A stretch of 64,000 nucleotides of DNA from Glacieibacterium arshaanense (GCF_004681125.1 NZ_SIHO01000001.1:310001-374000); one strand, 5' to 3'. Shown: positions 39,571 to 48,565, counted from the first letter of the stretch. Translations and numbers: made by a program. The notes: generated from the sequence alone by a model not told the origin.

Positions 39571-41229
39571 ATGATCGACTTTCTGCAAATGGCGATGAAT
39601 CGCCGCAACCTGCTCGGCAGCGGCGCGCTGGCAGCCGGCGCGATGATGCTGCCGGGCCGGCTGAATGCCGCCACCGCGCCGACCAGCGGCTTCACCCACA
39701 GCGTCGCCAGCGGCGAACCGGGGCCGACATCGGTATTGCTGTGGACGCGCTACATCGGCGCCGATGACCGGCCAATCCTGCGCGCCGAAGTCGCCGCCGA
39801 TGCGGGTTTCGCCACCGTGCTGCGTCACCGCGAAGTCAGCGCCAACAGCGCCAGCGACGGCTGCGCCAAGGTCGTCGTCGACGGGCTGAAACCCGGCACC
39901 ATCTATTACTACCGCTTCGTCGCGCCCGATGGCAGCAAGTCGCCCGTCGGCCGCACGCGGACGCTGCCGACAGGCGCGCTGGCACAATATAAGGTCGCGG
40001 TATTCAGCTGCTCGAACATCGGCTTCGGCTGGTTCAACGCCTATGGCCATGCCGCCAAGCGCGACGACCTCGACCTCGTCATCCACGTCGGCGACTATCT
40101 GTACGAATATCAGCGCGGCGAATACCCGAGCGCCGCCGAAACCGTGCCTGGCCGGCTGGTCGAACCCGCCAACGAAATCATCACGCTGAGCGACTACCGC
40201 ACACGCTACGCCAGCTACCGCAGCGACCCCGATTTGCAGGAACTGCACCGGCTGTTCCCGTGGGTGGCGATCTGGGATGACCATGAATTCGCCAATGACG
40301 CCTGGATGGGCGGCGCCGAAAACCATGATCCCAAGACCGAAGGCGACTGGTACGCACGCAAGGCGGCGGCCAAGCAGGCACACAGCGAATGGCTGCCGGT
40401 CAGCGGCAAGCCGTACCAGCGCTATGACATCGGCGACCTGCTATCGCTGATAACGCTCGATACGCGTGTCGAAGGCCGCGACAAGCAGCTCGACATGTTC
40501 GGCGCGATCAAGGGTGCGCCCGACCCCAAGGCGGCGCTGGTGGCGTTCCGCGACGGACCCTGGTCGGACCCCAAGCGCAGCCTACTCGGGCCGGCGCAGG
40601 AACAATGGGTCGCCGACCAGCTCAAGGCCTCGGTCAAGGCCGGCAAGAAATGGCAGCTCGTCGCCCAGCAGATCGTCATGGGCGGTTTGATTCTGCCGCC
40701 GGCGGCAGCGGGCTGGCTGGCCCCCGATGCCGACAAGCGCGCCGTCGGTTTCCTCAAGGTCGGCGTGCTCGCGGGCACAGTCGGGCTGCCGCTGAGCATG
40801 GACAGCTGGGAAGGCTATAGCCCGGCGCGGATGCGCTTCTACAAGGCGGCGCAGGCGGCGAAGGCCAACCTCGTCGTCGTGTCGGGCGACAGCCACAACG
40901 CCTGGGCGAACAATCTGTCGCTGAACGGCAAACCCGTCGGGGTCGAATTCGCCGGGCAGGGGGTGACCTCGCCAGGGTTCGAATCGGTGCTCGGTATCGC
41001 GCCGACGAAGGCCGCCGCCGATCTGGTCGCTGCAAACCCCGGCCTCAAATGGTGCGACCTCAGCCGGCGTGGCTATTTGACGGTGACGCTCACGCCTGAA
41101 GCCGCACGGTCGGACTGGGTGTTCATGAACACGGTCCGTGAGCCGTCGCTGGCGCTGTCGGCCGGCAAGACCGCCATCGCCAATCACGGCACCAACAGCA
41201 TGGTGATGATCGAGCCGGTATCCGGCTGA
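39571..41229 (+). CDS. PhoD-like alkaline phosphatase/phosphodiesterase
   Basis: A 552-aa exported metallophosphatase. The N-terminus MAMNRRNLLGSGALAAGA contains a twin-Arg (RR) motif, so Tat export is likely. The PhoD patterns VASGEPGPTSVLLWTR, HVGDYLYEY, WDDHEFANDAW and VSGDSHNAWANN supply the metal ligands. PhoD enzymes cleave phosphodiesters under phosphate limitation. A Pho box was not searched for in detail. Confidence 0.92.
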   Translation: MIDFLQMAMNRRNLLGSGALAAGAMMLPGRLNAATAPTSGFTHSVASGEPGPTSVLLWTRYIGADDRPILRAEVAADAGFATVLRHREVSANSASDGCAKVVVDGLKPGTIYYYRFVAPDGSKSPVGRTRTLPTGALAQYKVAVFSCSNIGFGWFNAYGHAAKRDDLDLVIHVGDYLYEYQRGEYPSAAETVPGRLVEPANEIITLSDYRTRYASYRSDPDLQELHRLFPWVAIWDDHEFANDAWMGGAENHDPKTEGDWYARKAAAKQAHSEWLPVSGKPYQRYDIGDLLSLITLDTRVEGRDKQLDMFGAIKGAPDPKAALVAFRDGPWSDPKRSLLGPAQEQWVADQLKASVKAGKKWQLVAQQIVMGGLILPPAAAGWLAPDADKRAVGFLKVGVLAGTVGLPLSMDSWEGYSPARMRFYKAAQAAKANLVVVSGDSHNAWANNLSLNGKPVGVEFAGQGVTSPGFESVLGIAPTKAAADLVAANPGLKWCDLSRRGYLTVTLTPEAARSDWVFMNTVREPSLALSAGKTAIANHGTNSMVMIEPVSG

Positions 41230-41238
41230 ACGGCGGCG

Positions 41239-42129
41239 TTACGGCTCTTCGCGTAATAGCAGCAACAGCGGCGCCACATGGTTGCGGCGTAGCGCCACGA
41301 TCAGCACGCCGGTCAGCGCCAGCGCCGCGCCGATCGCCATCCGCATGTCGAAATGGTCGTGGGTGATGAGCACGCCAAACGCAATCGTCGCCAGCGGCGC
41401 CATCAAGGTCAGCGGCGCAATCAGATTGGCTTCGTAGCGCTGGATCAGGCCGTAGAACGCCGTGTGGCCGACCACCGAAACGATCAGCGCGGTAAACGCC
41501 ACCGCGCCGACGAACGGCCAGCCCGCCGCCATCGCCGACGGCCATTGATTGTGCTCGAACAGCAGCGAGCCCAGCGCCATCGGCACCAGCGAGGCGAGCG
41601 CCACCCAGGCCTGGAAGCGCAACGGCGCAACGCCCTCCATCTGCTTCATCATGATGCCGCCGAGCGAGCCGACGACGGTGGCGCCGGCAATCAGCCACAG
41701 GCCGTACGACAACTCCACGCCTTCGGGGTGCCAGATGACGGTCAGCGCGCCGGCCATGGTCAGCGCGATGCCGAGCGCGCGGCGCCAGTGGATGCGCTCG
41801 CCCAGCATGAATACCGACAGCAAGGTGGTGATCGGCACGCCAAGCTGCAGCACGATTGCCGCGGCGGATGGTGATGCGGTCTGCAACCCCATGAACAGCA
41901 GCGCGAAGTTGCCGCCGCCCATCAGCACGCCGATCATCAGGATGCGCCAGATCGGCCGCGGTGCCGGCAGCAGCCACGGGAAGGTGACCGCCAGCACGAC
42001 AGCAAAGCGCAGCGCGGTGTAGAACAGTGGCGCGACGCCCCACTGGCCGACGACAATCTTGCTGACAACGTTGCTCAGCCCCCAGACGAGGCAGATGGCA
42101 ATCAGCAGGGCAAGGTCGCGCAGCGACAT
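41239..42129 (-). CDS. EamA-family (DMT) transporter
   Basis: A 296-aa protein with ten hydrophobic helices in two EamA repeats (IAICLVWGLSNVVSKI; AGATVVGSLGGIMMKQ). It is a drug/metabolite exporter; substrate unknown. I use the ATG at 42129 (MSLRDLALLI); the frame is open upstream but without membrane segments. It is convergent with phoD, 9 nt between. Confidence 0.9.
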   Translation of the reverse strand: MSLRDLALLIAICLVWGLSNVVSKIVVGQWGVAPLFYTALRFAVVLAVTFPWLLPAPRPIWRILMIGVLMGGGNFALLFMGLQTASPSAAAIVLQLGVPITTLLSVFMLGERIHWRRALGIALTMAGALTVIWHPEGVELSYGLWLIAGATVVGSLGGIMMKQMEGVAPLRFQAWVALASLVPMALGSLLFEHNQWPSAMAAGWPFVGAVAFTALIVSVVGHTAFYGLIQRYEANLIAPLTLMAPLATIAFGVLITHDHFDMRMAIGAALALTGVLIVALRRNHVAPLLLLLREEP

Positions 42130-42295
42130 GGTCGGGCCTTCATTGGCGCACGCCGGAGGTCGACGTGGCGCGACTGGTAGTGGCTGCACGCCGCGCGTCA
42201 AGCATTCAACCGCAGCTATTCTAGTGCGGGCGCCTCTTCCCTTGTTGTCGCAACCGTGGAATAGCGCCGCCATATTGCAAGTGACGGAGGCGGCG

Positions 42296-43363
42296 ATGGC
42301 GACAAGCGAGATCAAGCAACTGGTGCTGCGCCAGCCCGACGATTGGCACGTGCATCTGCGCGACGGCGCCATGCTCGGCGCGGTGGCAAACCATACCGCG
42401 CGGCAGTTCGCGCGCGCCATCGTCATGCCCAACCTGTCGCCGCCGGTGACCAGCGTCGCCGCTGCCGCCGCCTACCGCGACCGCATAATTGCCGCGGTCG
42501 ATCCGGCGTACAATTTCACGCCGCTGATGACCGCCTATCTGACCGACAGCAGCGACGGCGCTGAGCTGGCGCGCGGCCATGCCGAGGGCGTGTTCACCGC
42601 CGCCAAGCTGTATCCGGCGAACGCCACCACCAACTCGAGCCACGGCGTCACCCGCATCCAGGCGCTGTATCCGGCGCTCGAGGCGATGCAGAAGGCCGGC
42701 ATGCCGCTGCTGGTGCACGGCGAAGTCACCGACCGCGACATCGACATCTTCGACCGCGAGGCGGTGTTCATCGACCGCGTGCTGGCGCCGCTGCTCAAGG
42801 ATTTCCCCGGCCTGAAAACGGTGTTCGAACACATCACCACCGCCGAAGCCGTGGCATTCGTGCAAACCGCCGGTGCCAATATCGCCGCGACCGTCACGCC
42901 GCACCACCTCGCGCTCAACCGCAATGCCATGTTCGATGGCGGCATCCGCCCGCACGCCTATTGCCTGCCGGTCATCAAGCGCGAACGCCATCGGCTGGCG
43001 CTGCGCGGCGCAGCGGTTTCAGGCTCACCGAAATTCTTCCTCGGCACCGATTCCGCCCCGCACGCCGCACCGACCAAGGAAGCCGCATGCGGCTGCGCCG
43101 GGATCTACAACGCCCCCTACGCCCTCGAAAGCTACGCCAAGACCTTCGCTGAGGAGGGCGCGCTCGACAAGCTCGAAGGCTTCGCCAGCGAATACGGCCC
43201 GCGCTTCTACGGCCTGCCGCTCAATGCGGGCACGGTGACGCTCGACCGCATCGACACGCTGGTGCCCGCCGACCTGCCGGCTGCCGGCACGACGATCGTA
43301 CCATTCCATGCCGGCGAGACATTGGCATGGCGGTTTTCAAGGGCCTCCGGCGGGCAGACCTGA
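42296..43363 (+). CDS. pyrC: Dihydroorotase (PyrC, type II)
   Basis: Catalyses cyclisation of carbamoyl-aspartate to dihydroorotate in pyrimidine synthesis. It is 355 aa, with the metal motif DDWHVHLRDG, carbamylated-Lys region (AAKLYPANATTNS), VHGEVTD and GTDSAPHAAPTKE. GGAGG lies 6 nt before the ATG. The last residues (FSRASGGQT) and the stop are encoded inside the left arm of the repeat element at 43343. Confidence 0.97.
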   Translation: MATSEIKQLVLRQPDDWHVHLRDGAMLGAVANHTARQFARAIVMPNLSPPVTSVAAAAAYRDRIIAAVDPAYNFTPLMTAYLTDSSDGAELARGHAEGVFTAAKLYPANATTNSSHGVTRIQALYPALEAMQKAGMPLLVHGEVTDRDIDIFDREAVFIDRVLAPLLKDFPGLKTVFEHITTAEAVAFVQTAGANIAATVTPHHLALNRNAMFDGGIRPHAYCLPVIKRERHRLALRGAAVSGSPKFFLGTDSAPHAAPTKEAACGCAGIYNAPYALESYAKTFAEEGALDKLEGFASEYGPRFYGLPLNAGTVTLDRIDTLVPADLPAAGTTIVPFHAGETLAWRFSRASGGQT

Positions 43364-43430
43364 GGCCTGCACCCATTTGAAGATCGCCAAATAATCGGGT
43401 GCAGGGCCTGAGGCCCTGCCCGCCGGAGGC
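43343..43430. repeat. Dispersed nested-hairpin element, family 1, copy 3
   Basis: 88 bp, with arms 43343-43374 and 43397-43430. The inner hairpin of the right arm has gained one base pair on each side (CAGGGCC-TGA-GGCCCTG), which is a compensated insertion. The left arm contains the pyrC C-terminus and stop. The right arm ends 4 nt from the GMC oxidoreductase stop, so the element sits between convergent genes. Confidence 0.9.
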
Positions 43431-43434
43431 GCTT

Positions 43435-45066
43435 CTAAGCCGCCACCGCCTTGCGCGCTGCCGCCCGGATCATGTCGCTGGCCTTTTCGGCGATCATGAT
43501 GGTGGGCGCGTTGGTGTTGCCTGACACCAGCCGCGGCATCACCGAGGCATCGACAACGCGCAAGCCGTCGATTCCGTGAACGCGGCAATCCGGCCCGACA
43601 ACGCTGCGCGGATCGTCCGCCCGGCCCATCGCGCAGGTGCCGACGGGGTGGTAGATCGTGCTGCCCGATTCACGGATGAACGCCAGCATGTCGGCATCGG
43701 TTTCGACCGCCGCGCCGGGCAATTGCTCATGGTCGATATAGGGCGCCAGCGCCGGCTGCGCGGCAATCTTGCGGCCCCAGCGCATGCCCGCGACGATGGT
43801 GTCGCAATCGACTTGCGCGCTGAGGTAGTTGGGCTTGATCGACGGATGGTCGAACGGGTTGGCGGTGCGCAGGTGGATGGTGCCGCGGCTTTCGGGGCGC
43901 AGCTGGCACGGCGCGATGGTCAGGCCGGGCGTGCGCTCGAGTTCCATCACCTGGTGCAAAGTCAGCTTTTCGACATCCATCGTCGCCGGCAGGATGTGGA
44001 ACTGCACATCGGGCCCGGCGAGACCCGGCCGCGTGCGGACATAGGCCTGGATATGCGCTGCCGACAGCGCCAACAGCCCCTTGCGCGTCACCGCATAGCG
44101 CGCCGCCTCGCGCACCAGCCGCCAGCCGCGGCTGAGTTCGTTGACCGACAGGCAGCCGGGCTTGAGCCGGAACTGCGCGCTGACGACATAGTGATCCTGC
44201 AAATTGGTGCCGACGCCCGGCAGCGCTTGCACGACATCGATGCCCAGCGGCTTGAGCACCTCGGGGTCACCGATGCCCGACAGCTCCAGCAACTGCGGCG
44301 AGTTGACCGCGCCGCCGGCCAGAATGACCTCGCGCCGCGCCTTGGCTTCGACAACCACGCCCTTCTGGTTGTAGCGCACGCCGGTGGCGCGCTTGCCGTC
44401 GAAGGTGATGCGTTCGGCCTGTGCGTTGATTTCGAGCTTGAGGTTCGGCCGGTTCAACGCCGGGCGCAGATACGCCATCGCCGCCGACCAGCGCCGGCCG
44501 TTCTTCACCGTCATCTGGAAATAGCTGATGCCGTCCTGGCTTTCGCCGTTGACGTCATTGTTGAACGGGATGCCGGCTTCGACGCCGGCAGCGATGCAGG
44601 CGTCCGAAATCGGGTGGTGGTCGGCGGGGTCCGACACGTTCAATGGTCCGTCGCTGCCGTGCAGGTCATCGCTCAACCGCTCGTTGCCCTCGGCGCGCTT
44701 GAAGTACGGCAGCACGTCCGAATAACTCCACCCCGCGCACCCGAGCTGCGCCCACTGGTCATAATCCGCCGCCTGGCCGCGCACATACAGCAGGCCGTTG
44801 ATCGACGATGAGCCACCGAGCACCTTGCCGCGCGGCCACACGTGCGGGCGGCCACCGCTCGACGGGTCCTCGTCGGTTTCGTACAGCCAGTTGACCTTGG
44901 GATCCTTGAGCGTCTGCGAATAGCCGACGGGGATGTGGATCATCGGGTTGGTGTCCTTGCCACCCGCTTCGAGCAGCAGCACCGTGGCACTGCCGTCCTC
45001 GGTCAGCCGGTTGGCCAGCACGCAACCGGCGCTGCCGGCGCCGATGATGATGTAATCGAATTCCAC
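43435..45066 (-). CDS. GMC-family FAD oxidoreductase (choline/alcohol dehydrogenase-like)
   Basis: A flavoprotein of 543 aa. It has FAD site IIGAGSAGCVLANRL, the GMC signature (GKVLGGSSSINGLLYVRG), LAGGAVNSPQLL and active-site His in YHPVGTCAMG. The GTG at 45066 (EFDYIIIGAG) has GGGGAG upstream; another GTG lies at 45102. It oxidises an alcohol of unknown identity. No betaine-pathway gene is adjacent. Confidence 0.92.
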   Translation of the reverse strand: MEFDYIIIGAGSAGCVLANRLTEDGSATVLLLEAGGKDTNPMIHIPVGYSQTLKDPKVNWLYETDEDPSSGGRPHVWPRGKVLGGSSSINGLLYVRGQAADYDQWAQLGCAGWSYSDVLPYFKRAEGNERLSDDLHGSDGPLNVSDPADHHPISDACIAAGVEAGIPFNNDVNGESQDGISYFQMTVKNGRRWSAAMAYLRPALNRPNLKLEINAQAERITFDGKRATGVRYNQKGVVVEAKARREVILAGGAVNSPQLLELSGIGDPEVLKPLGIDVVQALPGVGTNLQDHYVVSAQFRLKPGCLSVNELSRGWRLVREAARYAVTRKGLLALSAAHIQAYVRTRPGLAGPDVQFHILPATMDVEKLTLHQVMELERTPGLTIAPCQLRPESRGTIHLRTANPFDHPSIKPNYLSAQVDCDTIVAGMRWGRKIAAQPALAPYIDHEQLPGAAVETDADMLAFIRESGSTIYHPVGTCAMGRADDPRSVVGPDCRVHGIDGLRVVDASVMPRLVSGNTNAPTIMIAEKASDMIRAAARKAVAA

Positions 45067-45149
45067 TGACCCACTCCCCGAATGTTTTACTTGGGGCGAC
45101 ACTGCGCCAAATCAGCGCCTTGGGAAAGTACGTATCAGCACTACCAGCG

Positions 45150-45779
45150 CTATCCGGGGTTACCGGCTTTCCAGCGCGCTTCGAGCTTCGCTTCAAGCTT
45201 GTCACCCAGCCCGCGCGACACCAGGCTCAACCCCTGCAACTCGACGCGGTCCGACCGCAGCGTCCGCGGGTGCAGCGTATAGCCCAGGTCATAGAGCGCG
45301 GTATCGGTGACGGACTCGCCGTTCACCTCGAATTTGGTGATGATGCCCACTGGCATGCGGCCGGTGAAGGTGCCGTCATGGTCGGGCACGGTCTTGAGCA
45401 AGCCGCTTTCGAACCAGCTGGCATCGATATGCGCATCGCCGGTGGTGTCGACGGCGCTGGCGTCGAGCGCCTTGGGGAAGATGACCGTCTGCGTCTGCAC
45501 GACAATGCCGTCGGCACTCGCCGCCAGATCGAGCCGCGCGCCGTCGTCGACCGCCTTGCTGGTCAGCGTCAGCTTGGGCTTGGCCTTGGGGGCGGCTTCG
45601 CGGGCTTCGCTGCGGACACGTTCCTGATGGCTGTCCCAGAAACTCGCCGCCGAAATCAGCAGCGCAATGACCCCGACGGTTTCAGCGAAGGTCAGCCAGC
45701 GGCGACGGCGGCGTGCCTCGGCGGCGGCAGGCGTATCGGCACCGGCGGGACGATCGACGGGGTCGGGCAGCGGGCTCAT
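45150..45779 (-). CDS. Single-pass membrane protein of unknown function
   Basis: A 209-aa protein with a basic N-terminal part (AEARRRRRWLTF), one membrane helix (AETVGVIALLISAASFW) and a long soluble periplasmic tail with beta-rich pattern and basic residues. I do not recognise a family. It lies between the GMC gene and the cationic repeat-like protein gene on the same strand. Confidence 0.7.
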   Translation of the reverse strand: MSPLPDPVDRPAGADTPAAAEARRRRRWLTFAETVGVIALLISAASFWDSHQERVRSEAREAAPKAKPKLTLTSKAVDDGARLDLAASADGIVVQTQTVIFPKALDASAVDTTGDAHIDASWFESGLLKTVPDHDGTFTGRMPVGIITKFEVNGESVTDTALYDLGYTLHPRTLRSDRVELQGLSLVSRGLGDKLEAKLEARWKAGNPG

Positions 45780-45857
45780 GCAGGTCCTCGGTTGGGTGAA
45801 CCGATGATGTGGGAGGCGCTGTACGGCGGTGCAATCCCGCGCCGGAAATATTGACCG

Positions 45858-46325
45858 TTAGTTGCAGCCGGCGTTGGCATGGCCCTTGACGCAGGTCTTG
45901 CCACCCGGGCCGGTCGCGACGCCGTAGCCGTTCTTCGACTTGGCGGTGACGCCGGTGTTGGTCTGCGTGGTCTTGACGCCGTTGTACGGGTTGGTGGTCT
46001 GCACCGCTGCCTTGCCGGTGTTGGGGTTGTACGCGGCCTTGTCGCCATAGGCGCCAGTCGCGGTGGTGACGCCCGACGGGTAGCGCGTTGCGGTGGCGAC
46101 CGGCGCGGCAACCACGGCATGTGGCGCAACAACCACGGGCGCTGGGGCGACAACGACCGCCTTGGGCGCGGCAACGACCGGCGCTGGTGCAACCACGGCG
46201 CCCGCTGCGGTTTCACAAACGGTGCGGCCGTAGCGCGTGGTGATGCAGCCGGCAGCGTGTGCGGTGTTGGCGAGGAAGACCGAGCTGGTCAGCAGTGCGG
46301 TCGCGGCGAGAAAGACGAACTTCAT
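45858..46325 (-). CDS. Exported low-complexity protein of unknown function
   Basis: A 155-aa protein with signal peptide MKFVFLAATALLTSSVFLANTAHA. The mature part has an Ala/Val/Pro-rich segment (repeats of VVAAPKAVVVAPAP type) and a Gly/Thr/Asn-rich C-terminal half (AYNPNTGKAAVQTTNPYNG). Four cysteines remain (GCITTR, VCETAA, TCVKGH, AGCN). It is probably periplasmic or surface-located. Confidence 0.75.
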   Translation of the reverse strand: MKFVFLAATALLTSSVFLANTAHAAGCITTRYGRTVCETAAGAVVAPAPVVAAPKAVVVAPAPVVVAPHAVVAAPVATATRYPSGVTTATGAYGDKAAYNPNTGKAAVQTTNPYNGVKTTQTNTGVTAKSKNGYGVATGPGGKTCVKGHANAGCN

Positions 46326-46427
46326 GGTGCACTCCCTGACGGCGGATGCTGCGGACATCAGGTCACGCAGGCACTCCGCTGTGCAGGGACATGCTATGCC
46401 TTTGTCGGCGCGGCGGCAAGCCGCCGC

Positions 46428-46751
46428 CTAGTCGGCGCAGTTCACGCAGCGGGTGGCGGTGGGCACGGCGCGCAGGCGGGCGGCGGGGATTTCGGCGCCG
46501 CAGTTGCTGCATTCGCCGTAGTTGCCCGCCGCGATCCGCGCCAGTGCGGCGTGGATGGCCTGGGCCTCGGCGAGGTGGCTGCCTTCGATGCCGTGCAGCG
46601 CGTCCTGGCCCTCCAGCTCGGCGGCCTGTTCGGCGAAGTCGGCGTCGAGCGGGGCGCGCAACGCGGTTTCGATGCGCGCGATATTGCCGCCGAGTTCGGC
46701 GAGCCGGGCGTGCAGCGTCTTGACGATATCGTCGGGGACGGTTGCAGCCAT
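46428..46751 (-). CDS. TraR/DksA-family C4 zinc-finger protein
   Basis: A 107-aa protein with an N-terminal helical region and a C-terminal DksA/TraR zinc finger (GECSNCGAEIPAARLRA...TRCVNC). Short DksA-like proteins bind the secondary channel of RNA polymerase and may act in stringent-type control. The N-terminal acidic coiled-coil tip is not clear. It follows the DUF465 gene after 1 nt and is on the same strand. Confidence 0.85.
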   Translation of the reverse strand: MAATVPDDIVKTLHARLAELGGNIARIETALRAPLDADFAEQAAELEGQDALHGIEGSHLAEAQAIHAALARIAAGNYGECSNCGAEIPAARLRAVPTATRCVNCAD

Positions 46752-46752
46752 G

Positions 46753-47004
46753 TCAGGCGGCCGTCTTGGCGGCGGCGACGCAGGCGGCGATCTCGTCGAG
46801 CAGCGCCAGCCGGTGCTTCTTGATTTCTTCGAGGCGGATATCCGACGCGGGTTCGGTGCCGGCTTCGATGCGCAGCACTTCCTCGTCGAGTTCGTCGAAG
46901 CGTGCCGACAGCGTCTGGAAGTGGCGGTCTTCGGCCTTGAGCTGACGCAGCACCGCCTCGTCATCGGGGAAGGCGTTGTGCAGGTCTTGCGAGATATGCG
47001 TCAT
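46753..47004 (-). CDS. YdcH-type DUF465 protein
   Basis: An 83-aa helical protein of DUF465 (MTHISQDLHNAFPDDEAVLRQLK...HFQTLSARFDELDEEV). The ATG at 47004 is preceded by GAGT. These small coiled-coil proteins are widespread in Proteobacteria; function unknown. It forms a pair with the DksA-like gene. Confidence 0.85.
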   Translation of the reverse strand: MTHISQDLHNAFPDDEAVLRQLKAEDRHFQTLSARFDELDEEVLRIEAGTEPASDIRLEEIKKHRLALLDEIAACVAAAKTAA

Positions 47005-47240
47005 GGGAAACTCCACTCTGGTGTGATCGAGTCGGGTTATGCGCCGGTTTTGGCAGCAAGGTCGATGATTTAGATCAAAAAGGCCAAGGCGGCAGCGCGC
47101 TGGAGGAAATTCGCGCAGCAAATTTCCGAAGTCCGCTGACTCGCCGCAGCGTCCGGCCGGCGGGCGGCAAAGCCGACCCGTCCGACGACGCGGCTCCGCA
47201 GCGATGGAGGAAGCAGTTTGACAGCAGTGGACGTGATTCC
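47005..47240. repeat. Intergenic spacer with family 2 repeat copy B
   Basis: Between 47103 and 47205 lies a second copy of the hairpin-rich element also found at 9768-9890: GGAAATT/AATTTCC (stem 1), then GACTCGCCGCAGC, GTCCGGCCGGCGGGCGGC and ACCCGTCCGACGACGCGGCT. I see no gene in the spacer. It separates the minus-strand DUF465 pair from the plus-strand DGQHR unit. Confidence 0.5.
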
Positions 47241-47286
47241 AGATCTCGAAATCTGATCTGTTAAAATAGATCTGAAAAAAAGATCT
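47241..47286 (+). promoter_or_regulatory. Tandem GATCT repeat upstream of the DGQHR gene
   Basis: Four half-sites AGATCT (47241), TGATCT (47254), AGATCT (47268) and AGATCT (47281) are spaced 13, 14 and 13 bp, each followed by an AT-rich run such as GAAAAAA. Three of the four are the palindrome AGATCT. The last overlaps the first base of the TTGATA -35 box, so this is a likely operator or iteron-like array. Confidence 0.7.
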
Positions 47287-47314
47287 TGATACGTGGATCG
47301 GATTTGCTTATATC
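47286..47314 (+). promoter_or_regulatory. Predicted sigma-70 promoter of the DGQHR gene
   Basis: TTGATA (47286-47291), a 17-bp spacer and TATATC (47309-47314) form a near-consensus promoter. The inferred start point near 47321 gives a leader of about 40 nt before the ATG. Confidence 0.65.
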
Positions 47315-47362
47315 GGATTCACAGCGGCCGGCATTGTGCCAGCCTGATTGAAGGGAAATGCG

Positions 47363-48541
47363 ATGGGTGAATTTGATGATTTCGAAGACCTGAAGAGCCT
47401 TGAAGGCGCTGGTACGCACGTCGCGGCATTCGCGATTCCGATTGTCGTGGGTCCGAAGCTCTCGTCTGGTGTCCAGCTAATTTCGGGGTTTATCCCGGTC
47501 AAAGCACTTTTGGGACGCTTCACCGTGCCATCTTACAACCCGGTCAGCCGCATTGGCTACCAGCGGATGCCGGGCAAGGCACGCGTCAACCAGTTGGCCG
47601 CCGCCTTGCGGGCCGGTAGCGTAGATCTGCCGAACTCGGTGATCCTTAACATCCGCTCGCAGGATGCCGCTTCGATGGTGTCTGGCGGTCACCTTCATCT
47701 CCCGGGCATTAGCGGAAATCCGACTGACGACCAGATCATTCACGTGGTTGACGGCCAGCATCGCGTCTTGGCGCTATCGAAGGCCGTAAGTGATGGCTGG
47801 GAATACGGCGAGGAGTATCTCTTGCCGTTTGTTTGCATGCTAGGTGGTAACGAACTGGAAGAGATGAAGCAGTTCTATCTGGTAAATTCGAACGCCAAGC
47901 CCGTGCGCACCGATCTCGCGTTGGCGCTCATGAAGCGTATGAGCGTGGCTGATCCGTCGGTGATGGATGAATTGGAAGGAAAAGGGCGGGCATGGCAGAT
48001 TAACGGTCAGACTCTAGTTGAGCGGCTTGCGAATGAGTCGGGCATCTGGCGTTTGCGCATCCGACTGCCTGGTATGGACAAGGGGCAGACCACGATGCCG
48101 TCCGCGTCGATGGTCAAGTCGCTTCAGGGTGTACTCAAGTCGCCGTTCTTCCAGCGCCTGAATCAGGACCAACAGGTGCGCATTCTCGAGGCATATTGGG
48201 AAGGTGTCCGGCAGGTTCTGCCTGCGGCATTTTCCAACGCCGAAGACTATACGATCATGAAGGGTGTAGGTGTGCGCGTGTTGCATAACCTCTTACCTGA
48301 CGTGATTGAAATCATTCGCGATTCTGGGAAGTCTACTGCTGATCCCAACAACTACGAGGAAGTCCTTGCGCAGCCACTGCTCGAAGTGAGCGGCTACGAC
48401 TCAGAAGGTGACGAAGTCACTGGTGACAGGTTCTGGCTCAGCGGTGCAGAAGGTGGCGCGGGTAGCTTCAGCAGCGAGTCCGGCATCAACAGGCTAACTG
48501 CGTCCCTGCAGAAAGCGTTGCCGAACCTCGAAATCGGCTAA
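47363..48541 (+). CDS. Lone DGQHR-domain protein (DndB-like)
   Basis: A 392-aa protein. The DGQHR motif (HVVDGQHRVLAL) and the ensuing FYLVNSNAKPVRTDLA segment are characteristic of the DGQHR family, which includes DndB of phosphorothioation clusters and ParB-like nucleases. The ATG at 47363 has AGGGA 8 nt upstream. No dnd, BREX or other defence gene is adjacent. It is visibly less GC-biased than neighbours, with its own promoter, GATCT array and terminator. Function of orphan members is unknown; transcriptional regulation or DNA binding is plausible. Confidence 0.82.
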   Translation: MGEFDDFEDLKSLEGAGTHVAAFAIPIVVGPKLSSGVQLISGFIPVKALLGRFTVPSYNPVSRIGYQRMPGKARVNQLAAALRAGSVDLPNSVILNIRSQDAASMVSGGHLHLPGISGNPTDDQIIHVVDGQHRVLALSKAVSDGWEYGEEYLLPFVCMLGGNELEEMKQFYLVNSNAKPVRTDLALALMKRMSVADPSVMDELEGKGRAWQINGQTLVERLANESGIWRLRIRLPGMDKGQTTMPSASMVKSLQGVLKSPFFQRLNQDQQVRILEAYWEGVRQVLPAAFSNAEDYTIMKGVGVRVLHNLLPDVIEIIRDSGKSTADPNNYEEVLAQPLLEVSGYDSEGDEVTGDRFWLSGAEGGAGSFSSESGINRLTASLQKALPNLEIG

Positions 48542-48565
48542 GTTGCGGTCCCCAATCTTGATCAT

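Noticed and set aside
45082-45854. Plus-strand frames opposite the single-pass membrane protein
   Set aside because: No homology features; the minus-strand frame has a membrane helix and a plausible start.
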